Positions 53,327 to 62,855 of a stretch of 64,000 nucleotides of DNA are shown here, in pieces. Every line of letters starts with the position of its first letter. Positions within the stretch are counted from its first letter, which is position 1. This DNA is from Celeribacter baekdonensis. GTDB lineage: Bacteria; Pseudomonadota; Alphaproteobacteria; Rhodobacterales; Rhodobacteraceae. The stretch spans positions 1 through 64,000 of the forward strand of contig NZ_FNBL01000005.1 of assembly GCF_900102315.1 (NCBI RefSeq). Reading direction: 5' to 3'. A model generated the notes under the pieces. The model was not told the DNA's origin and made no database searches. It was given only the letters and a program-made list of their open reading frames with translations. The translations under genes were made by a program, and so were the position numbers.

Positions 53327-55852
53327 TTAGCCATCCGCACTGCGCAACACCCGTGCAGGCCGGACCAACATGGCACGCCATGAGAACAACAAAGAGGTGA
53401 TCAGCGTGACGCTGATCCCACCGACCACGATCCAGAGCGCCGAGAGGATGGACAGGGTGAACGCTGCCTCCATGACAAAATGGATCACGGCCCAAGCGGC
53501 CAAGGCCCCCGCCCCAAAGGCAACAAACCCCGCAGCGGCCCCCAGCAAGAGCGACCTCAGGGCAAAACTGGCCAAAATCCGACCCCGACTTGCGCCGAGC
53601 GTTTTTAATATGGCCGCCTCAAACCGGCGGCGATCCTCGCCCGCTGCAGCGGCCCCGACCAACACAACAGCCCCCGTCACCAAAGTGGCCATAGCCCCCA
53701 AAGTGGTGGCGGCCGCAATGCTTTTAAGGATGGAGCTGACCCGTTCAATCGTATCCCGCACACGGATCGTGGTGATGTTGGGATAGGCCCGCGCCAGATC
53801 CCGGATCAAAGGGGCCTCCGCCTCAGGCGTGGCGTAGATCGTAGCAATATGGGTGTGCGGCGCGCCGGACAAAGCCGCCGGATTCATCGTCAGAACAAAC
53901 CCCATCCCCGCGCTGGAAAAATCAACATTGCGCAATGAAGTGATCGTGCCGGTGATGTCGCGACCAAGAATATTCACCGTCATCTCATCGCCGAGCTTTA
54001 GCCCCATTTCGGCGGCTTCTTCGGCGGCAAAACTGATTTGCGGCGACCCCTCGTAATCCTCTGGCCACCATGCACCTTCGGTCACTTTCGCATTGTCGGG
54101 CTTTTGCGCGGCGTAAGTGATGCCCCGATCTCCACGCAACACCCAATGTGGCCCGGCCACGGTTTGAGCGTCTTGGCCATTGATGCGAGTGATGATGCCC
54201 CGCAACATCGGTGCGGTCTCAAACCGGGTGACACCGGGGTCCTCGGCCAAGCGGTTCAACACGCCGTCGATCTGATCTTTTTGAATATCGACCACATAAT
54301 AGGAGGGCGCGGCGTCCGGCAGATCACGGCCAATCGCACCGCGCAAATTGGTGTCGATTTGACCGATTGCGGACAACACGGTGAGGCCCAGCCCAAGCGA
54401 AAGCACCACGGAAATGGTTTCGCCGCCCGGTCCCCCGACCGACCCCAGTGCCAATCGAAGGGGCAAAAAGCCACGCAGTGCTTTGAGCCGTGCCAAGGGG
54501 CGCGCGAGCGCAGCCATGCCCCGACCGGCCAAAACCAGCGCGCCGAAGGAAAGCGCCAATCCGGCCCCCGCCCAAAGCACAAGTCGCGCACTGTCCGAAA
54601 AGAGAACTGCGGCGCTTACAAGCGCGGCGATCAGGACGAAAATGGTCAAAAGATAGGGCCAGCGTGGCAGGCCTTTGAGGCCAAATTGCGCGTCTCGATA
54701 CAGGGCGGCGGGGCGGATTTTTTCGGTGAGAGCCAAGGGCCAAAGCACGAAAATGGCGCTGGAGAGCAGACCATAAAGAGCCGCTTCAAACAACGGGCCG
54801 GCATGAACGGTGGCGTCCATCGGAACAGGGAGACTGTTTTGCAAAAACGGTGCCGCGATCAGCGGGATGAGCGCGCCAAGGATCACCCCGCCGACAATCG
54901 CCAAAAGGGTCAGAATGCCCACCTGAAACAGATAGATCATCAGGATTGTGGCGCGATCCGCACCGAGGGTTTTGAGCGTGGCGATGCTGGCGATTTTACG
55001 GTCGAGATAAGCACGCACTGCAGAGGAAACACCCACGCCGCCGACCGCAAGGCCAGCAAGCCCCACGAGCACCAAAAAGGAGCTGAGCCGTTCGACAAAC
55101 CGATTCACACCGGGCGCACCATTGCGGGAATCCCGCCAGCGAAATCCACCCTCCGCAACCTCGGATTCTGCGCGGGATTTGAGCGTGTCGAGATCGGTTT
55201 GCGGCGGAAGTTTGAGCCGATACGCCGCATCGAACAAGGAGCCGGGCGACAAAAGCGCGGTGTTGCGAAGCGCCTCGCGCGACACAATGCTGCGCGGGCC
55301 AAGGGTGAACCCGGCTGAGGCTCCATCTGGTTCGCGTGTGAGTTCTGCCATGACAACAAAGGCGACATCGCCAAGGTGCACGGGATCACCAAGAGCAAGG
55401 CCAAGCCGTTCGCTCAACATCGGATCAAGAACGATACCAGGTGTGCCATCCCGACCCGCAAGCGCCTCCGCGAGCGGCATGTCCGGGCGTAAACCGACAG
55501 TCCCGACAAGAGGATAGGCTGCATCGACGGCTTTGACTTGGGTGAGCGCGCGCTCGTCTTTCCGGCTGAGCATGGAGCGGAAATCGGCGATCTCGGAGAC
55601 CGCAACAGACTGCGCCATCATCCAATCGCGTTCCTCTGGGGTGGCAAAGCGATAGGTGAATGTCATCTCCGCATCCCCGCCCAGAAGAGCGGCCCCTTCG
55701 CGGGCGAGGCCCAAAGAAATGCTTTCGCGCACGGAGGTGACGGCGGCGATGGCTGCCACGCCAAGGATGAGACAGATCAAGAGGACACGAAAACCGTGCA
55801 AGCCTGCGCGCAATTCACGTCGGGCAATGCGCCATGCCAGACGCAGTCTCAT
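53327..55852 (-). CDS. ABC transporter permease, FtsX/YbbP type
   Basis: 841 residues. One N-terminal transmembrane helix (ARRELRAGLHGFRVLLICL start), a large periplasmic domain (about 45-245), three helices forming the first FtsX module (about 250-370), further helices to about 480, a second periplasmic domain, then a C-terminal FtsX module (IERVSSILKSIAAATTLGAMATL onward). Matches YbbP-like permeases, thought to extract or move lipids or lipoproteins across the inner membrane. Its start overlaps the ATPase stop (ATGA). Confidence 0.92.
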   Translation of the reverse strand: MRLRLAWRIARRELRAGLHGFRVLLICLILGVAAIAAVTSVRESISLGLAREGAALLGGDAEMTFTYRFATPEERDWMMAQSVAVSEIADFRSMLSRKDERALTQVKAVDAAYPLVGTVGLRPDMPLAEALAGRDGTPGIVLDPMLSERLGLALGDPVHLGDVAFVVMAELTREPDGASAGFTLGPRSIVSREALRNTALLSPGSLFDAAYRLKLPPQTDLDTLKSRAESEVAEGGFRWRDSRNGAPGVNRFVERLSSFLVLVGLAGLAVGGVGVSSAVRAYLDRKIASIATLKTLGADRATILMIYLFQVGILTLLAIVGGVILGALIPLIAAPFLQNSLPVPMDATVHAGPLFEAALYGLLSSAIFVLWPLALTEKIRPAALYRDAQFGLKGLPRWPYLLTIFVLIAALVSAAVLFSDSARLVLWAGAGLALSFGALVLAGRGMAALARPLARLKALRGFLPLRLALGSVGGPGGETISVVLSLGLGLTVLSAIGQIDTNLRGAIGRDLPDAAPSYYVVDIQKDQIDGVLNRLAEDPGVTRFETAPMLRGIITRINGQDAQTVAGPHWVLRGDRGITYAAQKPDNAKVTEGAWWPEDYEGSPQISFAAEEAAEMGLKLGDEMTVNILGRDITGTITSLRNVDFSSAGMGFVLTMNPAALSGAPHTHIATIYATPEAEAPLIRDLARAYPNITTIRVRDTIERVSSILKSIAAATTLGAMATLVTGAVVLVGAAAAGEDRRRFEAAILKTLGASRGRILASFALRSLLLGAAAGFVAFGAGALAAWAVIHFVMEAAFTLSILSALWIVVGGISVTLITSLLFSWRAMLVRPARVLRSADG

Positions 55853-56535
55853 GCGGCAACCTCAGACAAATCCAATTGGCCATCGCGCAGACGGATGATC
55901 CGATCGCAACGTGCCGCCAATTCCGGCGCGTGGGTGACCAGCACCAATGTCGACCCGTGCCGATCGCGCAGCCCCATCAGAAGATCCATGATCGCCGCGC
56001 CCGTTGCGCCATCAAGGTTGCCTGTCGGTTCATCGGCCAAAAGGATTTCGGGACGCGGTGCGGCGGCACGGGCCAGTGCGACCCGTTGTTGTTCGCCGCC
56101 TGAGAGTTGCGCCGGATAATGCCCGATGCGCGCGCCAAGCCCCACCGCCTCAAGTTCCTGCCGTGCCCGATCAAACGCATCGCTCAGCCCCGCAAGTTCG
56201 AGAGGGATTGCGACATTTTCCAAAGCGGTCATAGTCGGCAGAAGGTGGAAGGATTGGAACACCACCCCCATATGATCCCTACGGAAGCGCGCGAGTTGGT
56301 CTTCGTCCATCGTGGTCAAATCGCGCCCGAGCACCGAAATGCGCCCGGATGTGGCCTGTTCCAGCCCGCCGAGCAACATCAGGAGAGACGATTTGCCAGA
56401 TCCCGAAGGTCCGACCAGCCCAAGCGTTTCACCACGCGCGACATCGAGGGAAATCCCGCGCAGGATCTCGACCTGCCCGGCGTTGCCATCAAGCGTCAGA
56501 CGGGCATCGCTTAGCGAAATGATCGGATCGGGCAT
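55849..56535 (-). CDS. ABC transporter ATPase, YbbA/LolD type
   Basis: 228 residues. Walker A GPSGSGKSS, signature LSGGEQQRVALARA and Walker B ILLADEPTGNLD place it in the MacB/LolD/YbbA family that pairs with FtsX-type permeases. ATG 56535 has AAGGA about 9 bases upstream; ATG 56544 is possible but has its ribosome site too close. As in E. coli ybbA-ybbP it is divergent from a TesA-type esterase, and the two starts are within tens of bases. Confidence 0.93.
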   Translation of the reverse strand: MPDPIISLSDARLTLDGNAGQVEILRGISLDVARGETLGLVGPSGSGKSSLLMLLGGLEQATSGRISVLGRDLTTMDEDQLARFRRDHMGVVFQSFHLLPTMTALENVAIPLELAGLSDAFDRARQELEAVGLGARIGHYPAQLSGGEQQRVALARAAAPRPEILLADEPTGNLDGATGAAIMDLLMGLRDRHGSTLVLVTHAPELAARCDRIIRLRDGQLDLSEVAA

Positions 56536-56572
56536 GAGGAACATCCTTGTGTCTTTACCCTTTGGATATGGG

Positions 56573-57259
56573 GTGTTGCGGCGGATCGGCAAGCGGCTTG
56601 CCCAGACATTTACCCTTGTTTTGGTTCAGATTTGGATGATTTGCGCGACGCATGCGGCCGTGGCCGAGCCCTTGCGGATCGCAGCCCTCGGCGACAGTTT
56701 GACCCAAGGCTACGGGTTGATGCAGCAAGACGGGTTCACCGCGCAATTGCAGGGCTGGCTGGCGGCGCATCATGTCGACGCAACCATCATAAATGCAGGC
56801 GTATCGGGGGACACCACGGCGGGCGGGCTGTCGCGTGTGGACTGGACCCTGACCCCGGACATCGACGCGATGATCGTGGCCTTGGGCGGCAATGATTTAT
56901 TGCGTGGATTGTCGCCAGAGTTGAGCCGCACCAACCTGAAAGGCATTTTGGAGGTGGCACGGGCGAAAAACGTCCCTGTCCTGTTGGTCGGGATGCAAGC
57001 ACCGGGCAACTATGGCGCCGAATATAAAGCGCATTTCGATGCGATATACCCGGATTTGGCCGAGGCCTATGGCACGCTGTATTTTGAGGGTTTTCTCAAA
57101 CCCCTCACCGATTTGGGCCTTTGGGAACAAATGCTCACCACGCATATGCAGGCGGATGGGGTGCATCCCAATGCCAAGGGCGTATCGGTGATTGTCGAGG
57201 CCATGGGACCGACGGTCGAAGATTTGGTAAACCGTGTGCTCGACAACTCTGTCGAATGA
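56573..57259 (+). CDS. tesA: Arylesterase / TesA-type GDSL lysophospholipase
   Basis: About 228 residues from GTG 56573, with a signal peptide (basic LRRIGKR, hydrophobic TLVLVQIWMI, cleavage near AVA-EP). SGNH-hydrolase blocks are ALGDSLTQGYG (catalytic serine), NAGVSGDTTAGG, ALGGNDLLRG and DGVHPNAKG (catalytic Asp/His). It hydrolyses esters in the periplasm. An in-frame ATG at 56534 would add 13 residues but overlaps the start codon of the divergent ATPase gene. The GTG gives a cleaner signal peptide; neither has a strong ribosome site. Confidence 0.88.
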   Translation: MLRRIGKRLAQTFTLVLVQIWMICATHAAVAEPLRIAALGDSLTQGYGLMQQDGFTAQLQGWLAAHHVDATIINAGVSGDTTAGGLSRVDWTLTPDIDAMIVALGGNDLLRGLSPELSRTNLKGILEVARAKNVPVLLVGMQAPGNYGAEYKAHFDAIYPDLAEAYGTLYFEGFLKPLTDLGLWEQMLTTHMQADGVHPNAKGVSVIVEAMGPTVEDLVNRVLDNSVE

Positions 57260-57418
57260 TCACTCTTTCGGATGATCGTCATAATCGCCCGTCAGGATGC
57301 GCCGAGCATCGCCTTGGGGGTCATCATATTGGCGCGTGCGGAGCGACCAGAAGAACGCAACAAGCCCAATCCCCCCGAGCAAAAGCGAGATTGGGATCAA
57401 ATAGACGAGAACGTTCAT
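57260..57418 (-). CDS. ccoS: cbb3 oxidase maturation protein CcoS
   Basis: 52 residues: MNVLVYLIPISLLLGGIG starts one transmembrane helix, followed by the family-typical AFFWSLRTRQYDDPQGDA and a short acidic tail. CcoS is needed to insert copper and haem b into CcoN. Its ATG overlaps the ccoI stop (ATGA). It ends one base from the convergent arylesterase gene. Confidence 0.93.
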   Translation of the reverse strand: MNVLVYLIPISLLLGGIGLVAFFWSLRTRQYDDPQGDARRILTGDYDDHPKE

Positions 57419-59595
57419 GATTTACCTCTAAGGCGCAGCGCATTGAGCGATACGGTGATGGAACTGAGCGACATCGCGAGGGCGGCAGCCAACGGAGTGG
57501 CAAATCCAGCCAAAGCGATCGGAATGGCGATCATGTTGTAACCTGCCGCAATGGCAAAGTTTTCTTTGATGCGGCGGGTGGCGGAAATCGAAACGCGCGT
57601 CGCCTCGCCCAACGGTGCAAGCGATTTGCCCAAAAGCACCATATCGGAGACGACCCGCGTGGCCTCAAGGGCGGAGGCCGGTGAAATCGACACATGAGCG
57701 GCGGCCAAGGCGGCGGTGTCATTGAGACCATCCCCGACCATCAACACTTTGCGGCCCGAACGGGTGAGTTCGGCAACGCGCAGGGCTTTGGCTTCGGGCA
57801 AGCAATCAGCATCCCATGCGGCGATTCCGACGCGATGCGCAATGTCGGCCACAGCCGCAGCGGTGTCACCCGACAACAACACAACATCTTTGCCTTGGCG
57901 TTTGAGCGCCGTCACGGCCTCCGCCGCACCTGCGCGCAGGTGATCGACAAAGGTAAAAGCCAAAGGGGCCTCATCGCCGATTTTGAGGTAGGTGGCGGTT
58001 TGGGCCTTGGCCACCGCATTGAGCCAACCCGCCCGGCCAAGCCGCACCGAAATGCCATCACAGCGTGCCTCGATCCCCTGCCCCGGCACTTCGCGAATAT
58101 CGGTCAGTTTGGCGGGGATGACATCGGCGGCGCGGGTCGCGGCAAACAACGCGGATGACAAAGGGTGAGCGGACCCAGATGCCAAAGCCATCGCGATGCC
58201 ACGGGCACGCGGCGGGATTTCGGCCAGATTGGACAGTTCGGGACGCCCCTCGGTCAACGTTCCGGTTTTGTCGAAAACAACGGTGTCGACCTCAGCCAGC
58301 CGTTCGAGTGCTGTGGCGGATTTGATCAACATCCCGGCGCGGAACAGGCGACCAGAGGCGGCAGTGGTGACCGCAGGCACGGCAAGGCCCAGCGCACAAG
58401 GACAGGTGATGATCAACACGGCCACGGCGATGTTCAGCGCATGGCGAACGTCGCCGCCCGTTGCGATCATCCAGCCGATGAACGCGCCCAAGGCCAAAAG
58501 ATGAACCGCAGGCGCATAAATGCGCGCGGCGCGGTCCGCCAAAGACGTGTAGCGGTTGCGTGACGTTTCGGCCATGGCGACCAAATCGGCCATGCGGTGT
58601 AGCGAACTGTCTGCGCCCGCCGCCGTGACTTTGACCACCAAAGGCCCGGTGAGATTGACTTCACCCGCGGACACGATCGTGTCCACTTCGGCCAGCGCAG
58701 GAAGGCTTTCGCCGGTCAACCAAGAGCGATCCACCTCGGATGCGCCCTCCATGACAATGCCGTCCACGGGCACGCGCGCGCCGGGCACGACGCGGATCAA
58801 CGCGCCCTTTTCGACCTCTGTGATGGAGATCACCCGGCCATCGGCCAAGGTCACACGCGGCACTTCGAGGGCGGCGAGTTCTTCGGCGGCAGAACGGGCG
58901 ACGGAGCGGGTGCGGTAGTCCAGATACCGGCCCGCGAGCAAGAAGAAAGTCAGAGACAAGGCGGCGTCGAAATAGGCATGTGCGCCGGATTCGAAGGTCT
59001 CATACAAAGACATGCCGCCCGCCAAAAGGATGGCCAGGGAAATCGGCACATCCATGTTGAGACGCTTGGCTTTCAACGCCGTGAACGCGGAGCCAAAAAA
59101 CGGCTGACCCGCATAGGCAATGGCCGGAAGTGCGATGGCGGCCGAAATCCAATGGAACATGTCGCGGGTGACATCCGAGGCCCCGGACCAAACCGCGACC
59201 GATAACAGCATGACATTCATCATGGCAAAGCCGGACACGGCGATGCGGGTCAGGATGGCACGGCCCCGGCGGTCGGTTTCGGTCGCCGAAATCGCACCCG
59301 CGTCAAGTTCATAGGCCTCATAGCCCGCTTGGGTCAACGCGCTGACAAGATCGTCAACAGACACGTCTTCGTCCGCGTCAATATGTGCGCGTTTGAGCGT
59401 CAGGTTCACCCGCGCGGCGCGCACGCCGGGCTGTTTGGTCAACTCGCGCTCCACGCCGGAAATACAGGCCGCACAATAAATCGCAGGTAAAGAGAGCACA
59501 AACCGGGTGTCACGCACATCGCGCGCATGAGCCACATCTTTTGCGGCTGGACCTGCCACACAGGCGGGACAGGCCGAAATCTGAACCTCAGACAT
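57415..59595 (-). CDS. ccoI: Copper P-type ATPase CcoI (FixI) for cbb3 oxidase assembly
   Basis: 726 residues. An N-terminal CPACV cluster, then a heavy-metal domain with IYCAACISGVE (about 50), eight transmembrane helices with CPCALGLAVP, phosphorylation site DKTGTLTEG and hinge MVGDGLNDTAAL. Unlike CopA, members beside ccoGHS supply copper for the CcoN active site. ATG 59595 is preceded by AGAGG and follows ccoH by 17 bases; the longer frame to 59691 would overlap ccoH. Confidence 0.95.
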   Translation of the reverse strand: MSEVQISACPACVAGPAAKDVAHARDVRDTRFVLSLPAIYCAACISGVERELTKQPGVRAARVNLTLKRAHIDADEDVSVDDLVSALTQAGYEAYELDAGAISATETDRRGRAILTRIAVSGFAMMNVMLLSVAVWSGASDVTRDMFHWISAAIALPAIAYAGQPFFGSAFTALKAKRLNMDVPISLAILLAGGMSLYETFESGAHAYFDAALSLTFFLLAGRYLDYRTRSVARSAAEELAALEVPRVTLADGRVISITEVEKGALIRVVPGARVPVDGIVMEGASEVDRSWLTGESLPALAEVDTIVSAGEVNLTGPLVVKVTAAGADSSLHRMADLVAMAETSRNRYTSLADRAARIYAPAVHLLALGAFIGWMIATGGDVRHALNIAVAVLIITCPCALGLAVPAVTTAASGRLFRAGMLIKSATALERLAEVDTVVFDKTGTLTEGRPELSNLAEIPPRARGIAMALASGSAHPLSSALFAATRAADVIPAKLTDIREVPGQGIEARCDGISVRLGRAGWLNAVAKAQTATYLKIGDEAPLAFTFVDHLRAGAAEAVTALKRQGKDVVLLSGDTAAAVADIAHRVGIAAWDADCLPEAKALRVAELTRSGRKVLMVGDGLNDTAALAAAHVSISPASALEATRVVSDMVLLGKSLAPLGEATRVSISATRRIKENFAIAAGYNMIAIPIALAGFATPLAAALAMSLSSITVSLNALRLRGKS

Positions 59596-59612
59596 CCGGG
59601 GCCTCTTTCTCG

Positions 59613-60068
59613 TTAGCGTTTGACGTGAATGATAACACGCTGTTTGAATGGCGTCCCATCCTGTGCGGTGGCCACCATCCGGTAGTTCCAATTGCCCTCG
59701 GCAAGCTCGCCCGTCTCGGCCACATAGGCCTCACCGTTGAAGGTAAATTCAGGCGTTTGATCTTCGACAACATTGGTGGCCCGGCCCAAAGTGCCGCCCA
59801 TTTCGGCGGCTTGCACCGGGTTACCATTGGCGTCGCGGATAAAGATGTACAGTTTGCCATCTTCATCATTCGCCTCGATGGTCCACCCCAGCGCCTCTTG
59901 CAACGCCTTGTCATGATCAAAGGTCTGTGAGGCCACATAGGAGTTTTTGACCTCGAGACCGGGGAATGTCCGCACGGCCTGAACTGCCATGAAGACATTG
60001 ACCCCGATGATCACGGCGAAGGCGGACACAGTCCCGATGAGAACATGTTTACCAGTGATTTCGCGCAT
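59613..60068 (-). CDS. ccoH: cbb3 oxidase assembly protein CcoH (FixH)
   Basis: 151 residues: one N-terminal transmembrane helix (GTVSAFAVIIGVNVFMAVQA) and a periplasmic FixH domain with NSYVASQTFDHDKALQEALG and EGNWNYRMVA. Stabilises the assembling oxidase subunits. It sits between ccoG (3-base gap) and ccoI. Confidence 0.95.
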   Translation of the reverse strand: MREITGKHVLIGTVSAFAVIIGVNVFMAVQAVRTFPGLEVKNSYVASQTFDHDKALQEALGWTIEANDEDGKLYIFIRDANGNPVQAAEMGGTLGRATNVVEDQTPEFTFNGEAYVAETGELAEGNWNYRMVATAQDGTPFKQRVIIHVKR

Positions 60069-60071
60069 GAT

Positions 60072-61517
60072 TTAGTTTCCTTTGCCGTTAAAGACGGAGT
60101 CGACGGAAACCCGTTCGGAACTGGCCACATCTTCGACCCAGAACGAGAACTCTTTCCGTTCAGAATTTGCGGCCTCGGACCCAGCAGGTGCCTCGACATA
60201 GGCCCGCACGATACGCATTTCATCGGCGTTGACTTCGATGGTATCACTCGCCGTATTGTCGCCGCCCTGCAACGTCACCGTCAAGTCGGCGTCGCCAGAG
60301 ACGCTCACACGGAACTCGCGCGTTTCGCCATGTTTGTTGCGCAACCGCAGGTCGTAAATGTTGCGGATCGCACCATCGGATTGCATCACATAGGTCGGGT
60401 TGCGCACGGGGGCGACGGTCATGTCGATGTCCGAGCGAATAAAGAGAGCAAAAACCAGCCCAAATCCAACAGCGGCCCAAAGCACGGTGTACAGAATCGT
60501 GCGCGGGCGCAGGATGTGTTTCCACACCGGTTTCGTCGGCGCGCCCGAAATTTCGCGTGGCTCATCGGTCAGCGCCATGTAGTCGATCAGACCGCGCGGC
60601 TTACCGATTTTGTCCATCATGTCATCACAGGCATCAATACAGAGTGCGCAGGTGATACATTCGAGTTGCTGACCATCGCGGATGTCGATGCCCATCGGAC
60701 AGACGTTCACACAGGCCATGCAGTCAATGCAATCACCCAGTTGATCCGCGCCTTCGCCCTTACGGTGTTTGCCGCGCGGTTCACCCCGCCAATGGCGATA
60801 AGCGACGGTCAGCGTGTCTTCGTCCATCATCGCGGCCTGAATCCGCGGCCAGGGGCAGGCGTAGATACAGATTTGTTCGCGCGCGATGGCACCAAAGAAG
60901 ATCGTCGTGGCAGTCAAAACGGCCATGGTCATATAAGCGGCCGGATGGGCTTGGCCGGTCACGAGATCTTTCAACAGCGTCGGCGCATCGGTGAAATAAA
61001 ACACCCAAGCCCCACCGGTTGCCAGACCAATCACGACCCAGGAAATGTATTTGACGATCCGCAGCCGCACCTTGCGCAGGTCCCATTTTTTCTGACGATG
61101 CAACCGCAGACGGGCGTTGCGATCCCCTTCGATCCAACGTTCGACAAGGATGAAAAGGTCAGTCCAGACGGTTTGCGGGCAGGCATAGCCACACCACACA
61201 CGCCCAGCCGCGGAGGTGAACAGGAACAGGCCAAGCCCCGCCATGATCAACAGGCCAGCAATGAAATAGAATTCATGCGGCCAGATTTCGATCCAGAAGA
61301 AATAAAAACGCCGACCGGCAAGGTCGATGAGAATCGCCTGATCCGGCAATTGCGGACCACGGTCCCAACGAATCCAAGGCGAGAGATAATAAATCCCCAA
61401 AGTAACCGCCATAATGACCCATTTGAGAGTCCGGAAATAGCCTTTCACACGACGTGGAAAGATCGGTTCACGGGAGGCGTAGAGTTTGTCTTCGGGGGGG
61501 GTATCGGTAGAGCTCAT
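60072..61517 (-). CDS. ccoG: cbb3 oxidase accessory iron-sulfur protein CcoG (FixG/RdxA)
   Basis: 481 residues. Several transmembrane helices, NosR/NapH-type cysteine motifs (CGYACPQTVW, CIYACPWPR), and two 4Fe-4S clusters in CIDCMACVNVCPMGID and CITCALCIDACDDM, ending in a periplasmic Ig-like FixG domain. CcoG reduces copper for delivery to the oxidase. First gene of ccoGHIS; an FnrL-type box lies 65-78 bases upstream of its ATG. Confidence 0.96.
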   Translation of the reverse strand: MSSTDTPPEDKLYASREPIFPRRVKGYFRTLKWVIMAVTLGIYYLSPWIRWDRGPQLPDQAILIDLAGRRFYFFWIEIWPHEFYFIAGLLIMAGLGLFLFTSAAGRVWCGYACPQTVWTDLFILVERWIEGDRNARLRLHRQKKWDLRKVRLRIVKYISWVVIGLATGGAWVFYFTDAPTLLKDLVTGQAHPAAYMTMAVLTATTIFFGAIAREQICIYACPWPRIQAAMMDEDTLTVAYRHWRGEPRGKHRKGEGADQLGDCIDCMACVNVCPMGIDIRDGQQLECITCALCIDACDDMMDKIGKPRGLIDYMALTDEPREISGAPTKPVWKHILRPRTILYTVLWAAVGFGLVFALFIRSDIDMTVAPVRNPTYVMQSDGAIRNIYDLRLRNKHGETREFRVSVSGDADLTVTLQGGDNTASDTIEVNADEMRIVRAYVEAPAGSEAANSERKEFSFWVEDVASSERVSVDSVFNGKGN

Positions 61518-61581
61518 GGAGCATTGCCTTTTCGCACGGTTCGCGTTTTCCCCTTAATGGGGCGGAGACCTTTATGGAGCC

Positions 61582-61595
61582 TTGATGTGGATCAA
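61582..61595 (-). promoter_or_regulatory. FNR/FnrL box upstream of ccoG
   Basis: TTGATGTGGATCAA is an exact TTGAT-N4-ATCAA anaerobox. FnrL activates the cbb3 maturation genes (rdxBHIS) in Rhodobacter when oxygen falls, so the same control is expected here. Confidence 0.85.
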
Positions 61596-61695
61596 GATTT
61601 TTAGACTCGATCCTAAAGATGCATCAAAAAAGTTTCTTTTTCCTGTGACATCCTGCCGCCCCCGGCAAGGAGCAGAACGCCATCCGAATTGAAAC

Positions 61696-61725
61696 AAAGC
61701 CGCGATCCGTCAAGAGCGCGGCTTT
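61696..61725 (-). terminator. Terminator of ccoNOQP
   Basis: AAAGCCGCG (61696-61704) and CGCGGCTTT (61717-61725) form a 9-bp stem with a 12-base loop. Read on the minus strand it is about 95 bases after the ccoP stop and is followed by GTTTC. Confidence 0.65.
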
Positions 61726-61819
61726 GTTGTCGTTTGTTGGCACCAACCCTGAAGAAACGCGCGAACAGGATCAAGGGTCAGTGCCGCAACCCGGACGTTG
61801 CCGCCCGGATTCCTATAGC

Positions 61820-62668
61820 TTATTGGCCGCCGCCCAACTGGTGGACATAAAGCGCGGCTGCGTTGACCTCAGCCTGAGACAGACGCTGACCCCAAGCCGG
61901 CATCACACCAAAGCGGGCGTTGGTGACGGTTTCCTTGATGGTGGCACGATCGCCACCATAGAGCCAAATCGCATCGGTCAGATTCGGCGCCCCTTGGAAA
62001 AGGTCGCCCGTGCCGTCCTCAAGGTGACAAGCCGCACAGTTGTCTGCGAACACAACAGCGCCTTCGGTGGCCATGGCCGCGTCGTGGTCCTGACCGGACA
62101 TCGACAGGACATATTCAACCACTTGGTCGATCTGAGCCGGTTCAAGCAACTCGTCAGCGCCGAATTTCGGCATCTCGGAGTAGCGCGCCTCATCGGTTTC
62201 GTTGCGCACACCGTGTTGGATGGTGTAGGCGACCTCGTCAATCGTGCCACCCCAAAGCCAATCGTTGTCCAAAAGGTTCGGATAGCCGACGTTGCCGGCA
62301 GCACCGGAACCGTGGCACTGGGAACAATTGGCCCGGAACACGGCGGCCCCCATGTTGACACCGTAGTTGTGCAGATCCGAGTTCACGTCGATTGTCGTGA
62401 CATCGGCAGAGGCCAACTCGGCGTTCACGCCCGCATTCATCTCCTCAAAAGAGGCGATGTCTTTGGCCACTTCTGCCCGAGTGGACCAGCCAAGCATCCC
62501 GGCTGTTGCGGTTTTGATGCCCGGCCACGCAGGCATCGCGATCGAATACGCGATGGCCCAAATGATACAGGCATAGAAGACCATCAACCACCAGCGTGGA
62601 AGGGGGTTGTTGAGTTCTTCAATCCCATCCCAGGAGTGGCCTGTTGTTTCCACATCTTTTTTGCTCAT
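61820..62668 (-). CDS. ccoP: cbb3 cytochrome c oxidase subunit III (CcoP)
   Basis: 282 residues: an N-terminal transmembrane helix (WWLMVFYACIIWAIAYSIAM, a second hydrophobic helix being absent) and two c-type haem domains with CSQCHG (about 120) and CAACHL (about 220). Passes electrons from periplasmic cytochrome c to CcoO and CcoN. ATGA overlap with ccoQ. Confidence 0.96.
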   Translation of the reverse strand: MSKKDVETTGHSWDGIEELNNPLPRWWLMVFYACIIWAIAYSIAMPAWPGIKTATAGMLGWSTRAEVAKDIASFEEMNAGVNAELASADVTTIDVNSDLHNYGVNMGAAVFRANCSQCHGSGAAGNVGYPNLLDNDWLWGGTIDEVAYTIQHGVRNETDEARYSEMPKFGADELLEPAQIDQVVEYVLSMSGQDHDAAMATEGAVVFADNCAACHLEDGTGDLFQGAPNLTDAIWLYGGDRATIKETVTNARFGVMPAWGQRLSQAEVNAAALYVHQLGGGQ

Positions 62669-62844
62669 GTCCTCGCCTCCTTTTCGGCGGGTGTGTCTTC
62701 GTTGCGAAAGATGCTGGTCGAGACGTCTTGATAGTCTTTGCGCGCGCCCGGGCGGAACACCCAGACAATGACCGCAACAAAGAACACGAACATCGCAAGC
62801 AGCACCCAGCTGTCAGCAAATTCCCGAAGGATATGATAGTTCAT
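62665..62844 (-). CDS. ccoQ: cbb3 oxidase small subunit CcoQ
   Basis: 59 residues with one transmembrane helix (WVLLAMFVFFVAVIVWVF) followed by RPGARKDYQDVS, typical of CcoQ/FixQ, which stabilises the complex. ATG 62844 with AAGGGGG upstream is chosen over GTG 62847. Lies between ccoO and ccoP in the canonical order. Confidence 0.93.
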   Translation of the reverse strand: MNYHILREFADSWVLLAMFVFFVAVIVWVFRPGARKDYQDVSTSIFRNEDTPAEKEART

Positions 62845-62855
62845 CACATACCCCC

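Larger units (their letters stand above)
61518..61819. other. 302-base gap between ccoP and ccoG: FNR box and terminator
   Basis: No gene. Nearest ccoG lies an FNR-type palindrome (61582-61595), and nearest ccoP a terminator hairpin (61696-61725). This separates the ccoNOQP and ccoGHIS transcripts, each likely with its own oxygen-responsive promoter; the one for ccoN is outside the window. Confidence 0.7.
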
